64,000 nt of DNA from Mycoplasmatota bacterium. Lineage in GTDB: Bacteria; Bacillota_I; Bacilli_A; Haloplasmatales; Haloplasmataceae. Position numbers and translations under genes: made by a program. Positions within the stretch are counted from its first letter, which is position 1; each line of letters opens with the position of its first letter. The notes under the pieces were generated by a model. It searched no databases. It was given only the letters and a program-made list of their open reading frames with translations, and was not told the origin of the DNA. Shown in pieces: positions 62,168-64,000 of this stretch. Location of the stretch: assembly GCA_018394295.1 (NCBI GenBank), contig CP074573.1, forward strand, positions 2,053,156-2,117,155, written 5' to 3'.

Positions 62168-64000
62168 ACAATACCTTCTTTCATTGAAAGATTACGATAA
62201 GTTGGAATTAATTTGGAGATAACTTGCGGAATATTTACATTCTGTAACGTTAAAGCATAATTTAACTCTTCTAAGTAGTCCTCGATTTGATCTAAATAAA
62301 TAAGTTTCTGACGTAAAAAATAGATTTTCTCATGCTTTGTTTCCTGTAAATTTTCATCAGCCATTAATAACTCTTCATATAATTTATCTCCAGGACGTAA
62401 ACCAGTTATTAATATATTGATATCACGATACGGTTCATAACCACTTAATCGAATTAAATTCTCTGCTAATTCTAATATTTTCATCGGTTTTCCCATATCT
62501 AATACAAAAATTTCACCACCACGAGCATAAGCACCTGCTTGTAATACAAGTGATACTGCTTCACTAATTGTCATGAAATAACGAATGACTTCTTTATGTG
62601 TGACAGTAACAGGTCCCCCATTTTTAATTTGTTTTTTAAATAGTGGAACAACAGACCCATTACTCCCTAAGACATTACCAAATCGTACAGCAGCATAATG
62701 GGTTAAACTAATCCCATTGAAGGCATTAATAATCATCTCAGAGAGTCGTTTAGTAGCCCCCATTATATTGGTAGGATTTACTGCTTTATCCGATGATATC
62801 AAAACAAACTTCTTTACCTTATATTCATGAGCTAATTTAGCGATTGTATAAGTTCCATAGACATTATTTTTAATTGCTTCTTTTGGACTTACTTCCATGA
62901 GGGGCACATGTTTATGTGCTGCTGCATGGAAGATTACTGAAATTGAATACATACTAAATATTTCTATTAAACGAAATTCATCTTGAACAGATCCGATTAA
63001 AACTTCAATATCAGGTTTTACATCCAATTTTTCTATATCTCTTAATAATTCATTTTGTATCTCATAAGCATTATTTTCATATTGATCAAAAATAATTATT
63101 TTTTTGGGATGAAATTTAACAATCTGACGGCACAATTCAGACCCAATAGAGCCACCCCCACCACTAACGAAAATAACTTCATCGCTTAAAAAATCAAGTA
63201 ACCCCAGATTATCAATCATTACTTCATCTCGTCCTAACAAATCTACAATCTCAACTTCTCGTATTTTGTTTACTGAAAAATTAAGACAATCTTCATTAAT
63301 TAATTGATAAAATGGTGGAAAGACTTTAACTTTAATCGTTAAATCTTCGCAAGATTTTAATATACTTTGAAACTCAAATTGACTTGCACTAGGAATTGAA
63401 ACGATGATTTCTTCTATTTTATACTTAAATACTAAATACTTTAGTTGTCTTGTCGTCCCAACCACTTTCACCCCATGAATCATTTTTCCTAACTTCTTAA
63501 TATCATCATCAACTAAACAAATCACGTGATTTAATATAGCTTTATTTCCATTTAATTCTTTAATCAATAAATTAGAAGCACTACCTGCACCAATAACTAA
63601 GGTCCTTATTCTATTTTCATCTCTATTTAATAAATGAATAAAACAATTCTTTAGACGATAAATATACCGTACACCAATTAACAATAAAAACAGGATAATA
63701 TGACTTAAAATAAGTAAATTAGGTTGAAGTGAAAGATTAAAACTGATTCTGATTAAGTTTACTAAAATAAACCCTATGACAACCGCTAAAAACACATTTA
63801 ATGCTTCTTCAATACTCGCATATTCCCAGACCGATACATATAATTTAAATAAGATAAATATAAGTACATAAAGCGGTAATAACCAGATAAATGATTGTAT
63901 AACCGTTTCAATTTCATCATGCATTCTAAAATCATGAAGTAATAACGAGGCAAATAAGAAAGCATAATAAACAAAACCGATATCTATCATCATAATTAAA
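62164..64000 (-). CDS. Membrane-bound UDP-HexNAc 4,6-dehydratase (WbpM/PglF-like), N-terminus beyond window
   Basis: A second FlaA1/WbpM-type protein with at least 609 visible residues. The frame is open to the window edge. By alignment with the copy at 52854 it lacks only about 7-15 N-terminal residues, so the ATG at 63993 is probably internal. Four N-terminal helices are followed by RTLVIGAGSASNLLIKELNG and the catalytic domain (FVSGGGGSIGSELCRQIVKF and VNPTNIMGATKRLSEM with the MxxxK variant). LRPGDKLYEELL is near the end. It would provide the 4-keto substrate of the aminotransferase fusion, whose gene overlaps its stop by 4 bases. Confidence 0.9.
   Translation of the reverse strand, partial: LIMMIDIGFVYYAFLFASLLLHDFRMHDEIETVIQSFIWLLPLYVLIFILFKLYVSVWEYASIEEALNVFLAVVIGFILVNLIRISFNLSLQPNLLILSHIILFLLLIGVRYIYRLKNCFIHLLNRDENRIRTLVIGAGSASNLLIKELNGNKAILNHVICLVDDDIKKLGKMIHGVKVVGTTRQLKYLVFKYKIEEIIVSIPSASQFEFQSILKSCEDLTIKVKVFPPFYQLINEDCLNFSVNKIREVEIVDLLGRDEVMIDNLGLLDFLSDEVIFVSGGGGSIGSELCRQIVKFHPKKIIIFDQYENNAYEIQNELLRDIEKLDVKPDIEVLIGSVQDEFRLIEIFSMYSISVIFHAAAHKHVPLMEVSPKEAIKNNVYGTYTIAKLAHEYKVKKFVLISSDKAVNPTNIMGATKRLSEMIINAFNGISLTHYAAVRFGNVLGSNGSVVPLFKKQIKNGGPVTVTHKEVIRYFMTISEAVSLVLQAGAYARGGEIFVLDMGKPMKILELAENLIRLSGYEPYRDINILITGLRPGDKLYEELLMADENLQETKHEKIYFLRQKLIYLDQIEDYLEELNYALTLQNVNIPQVISKLIPTYRNLSMKEGIV

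Noticed and set aside
1-64000. CRISPR arrays, tRNA or rRNA genes
   Set aside because: No regularly spaced repeats of 23-40 bases and no tRNA-like clover-leaf or rRNA sequence were noticed on either strand.

Overview
The window is very AT-rich DNA from a low-GC Gram-positive-type bacterium (Bacillota, or a related walled lineage). It uses the standard bacterial code: TGA is used as a stop (the kinase at 27685) and Trp is TGG, so a Mycoplasma-type code is excluded. Strong AGGAGG-type ribosome sites, a Wzm/Wzt (TagGH)-type exporter, a MurR/RpiR regulator, LytTR/GHKL signalling and ISL3 and IS21 elements all fit this. I cannot name a genus from sequence alone.

Most of the window is a large surface-polysaccharide locus read on the minus strand, so the order of transcription runs from high to low coordinates. 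Region A (about 57.8-64 kb) holds an initiating sugar transferase, a FlaA1/WbpM-type dehydratase cut by the window end, an aminotransferase-glycosyltransferase fusion, a glycosyltransferase and a MurR-like regulator. Region B (55.0-57.7 kb) is a Wzx/Wzy pair. Region C (40.3-54.7 kb) is an almost complete Wzy-type repeat-unit operon: a second WbpM-type dehydratase, a second initiating transferase, glycosyltransferases, UDP-GlcNAc 4-epimerase plus UDP-HexNAc 6-dehydrogenase (UDP-GalNAcA route), a second Wzx/Wzy pair, and CapE-CapF-CapG (UDP-L-FucNAc route). It ends in a 16-bp-stem terminator.

Region D (32.7-40.0 kb) is a decaying accessory island: an XRE/ImmA pair followed by a 12-codon remnant that looks like the start of a PIN toxin gene, a zinc-ribbon gene broken at an A7 run, several unknown genes, and an IS21-family element with a frameshifted istA. 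The IS21 element has a 4-bp TTAA duplication and split or separated a beta-helix-like gene. Region E (27.0-32.6 kb, plus strand) is a LytTR response regulator, a GHKL sensor kinase and two ABC exporter half-transporters.

Region F (4.3-26.7 kb, minus strand) is a second polysaccharide operon built on the ABC-transporter route: rmlA, rmlC, rmlD and rmlB for dTDP-L-rhamnose, Wzm/Wzt-like exporter, a 1248-residue methyltransferase/coiled-coil/double-GT2 protein, YfhO, several glycosyltransferases, an LPG-synthase-type membrane protein, an ATP-grasp enzyme and UDP-glucuronate 4-epimerase. Its terminator hairpin is split by an ISL3 element whose 8-bp target duplication is exactly the hairpin loop. 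Region G (1-2.5 kb) has a GT2 gene, UDP-glucose 6-dehydrogenase with its own terminator, and a GT2 gene cut by the window start.

Together the genes make, assemble and export at least two different glycans, one through Wzm/Wzt and one or two through Wzx/Wzy. The predicted sugars are rhamnose, GlcA/GalA, FucNAc, GalNAcA and a 4-amino-4,6-dideoxy-HexNAc.
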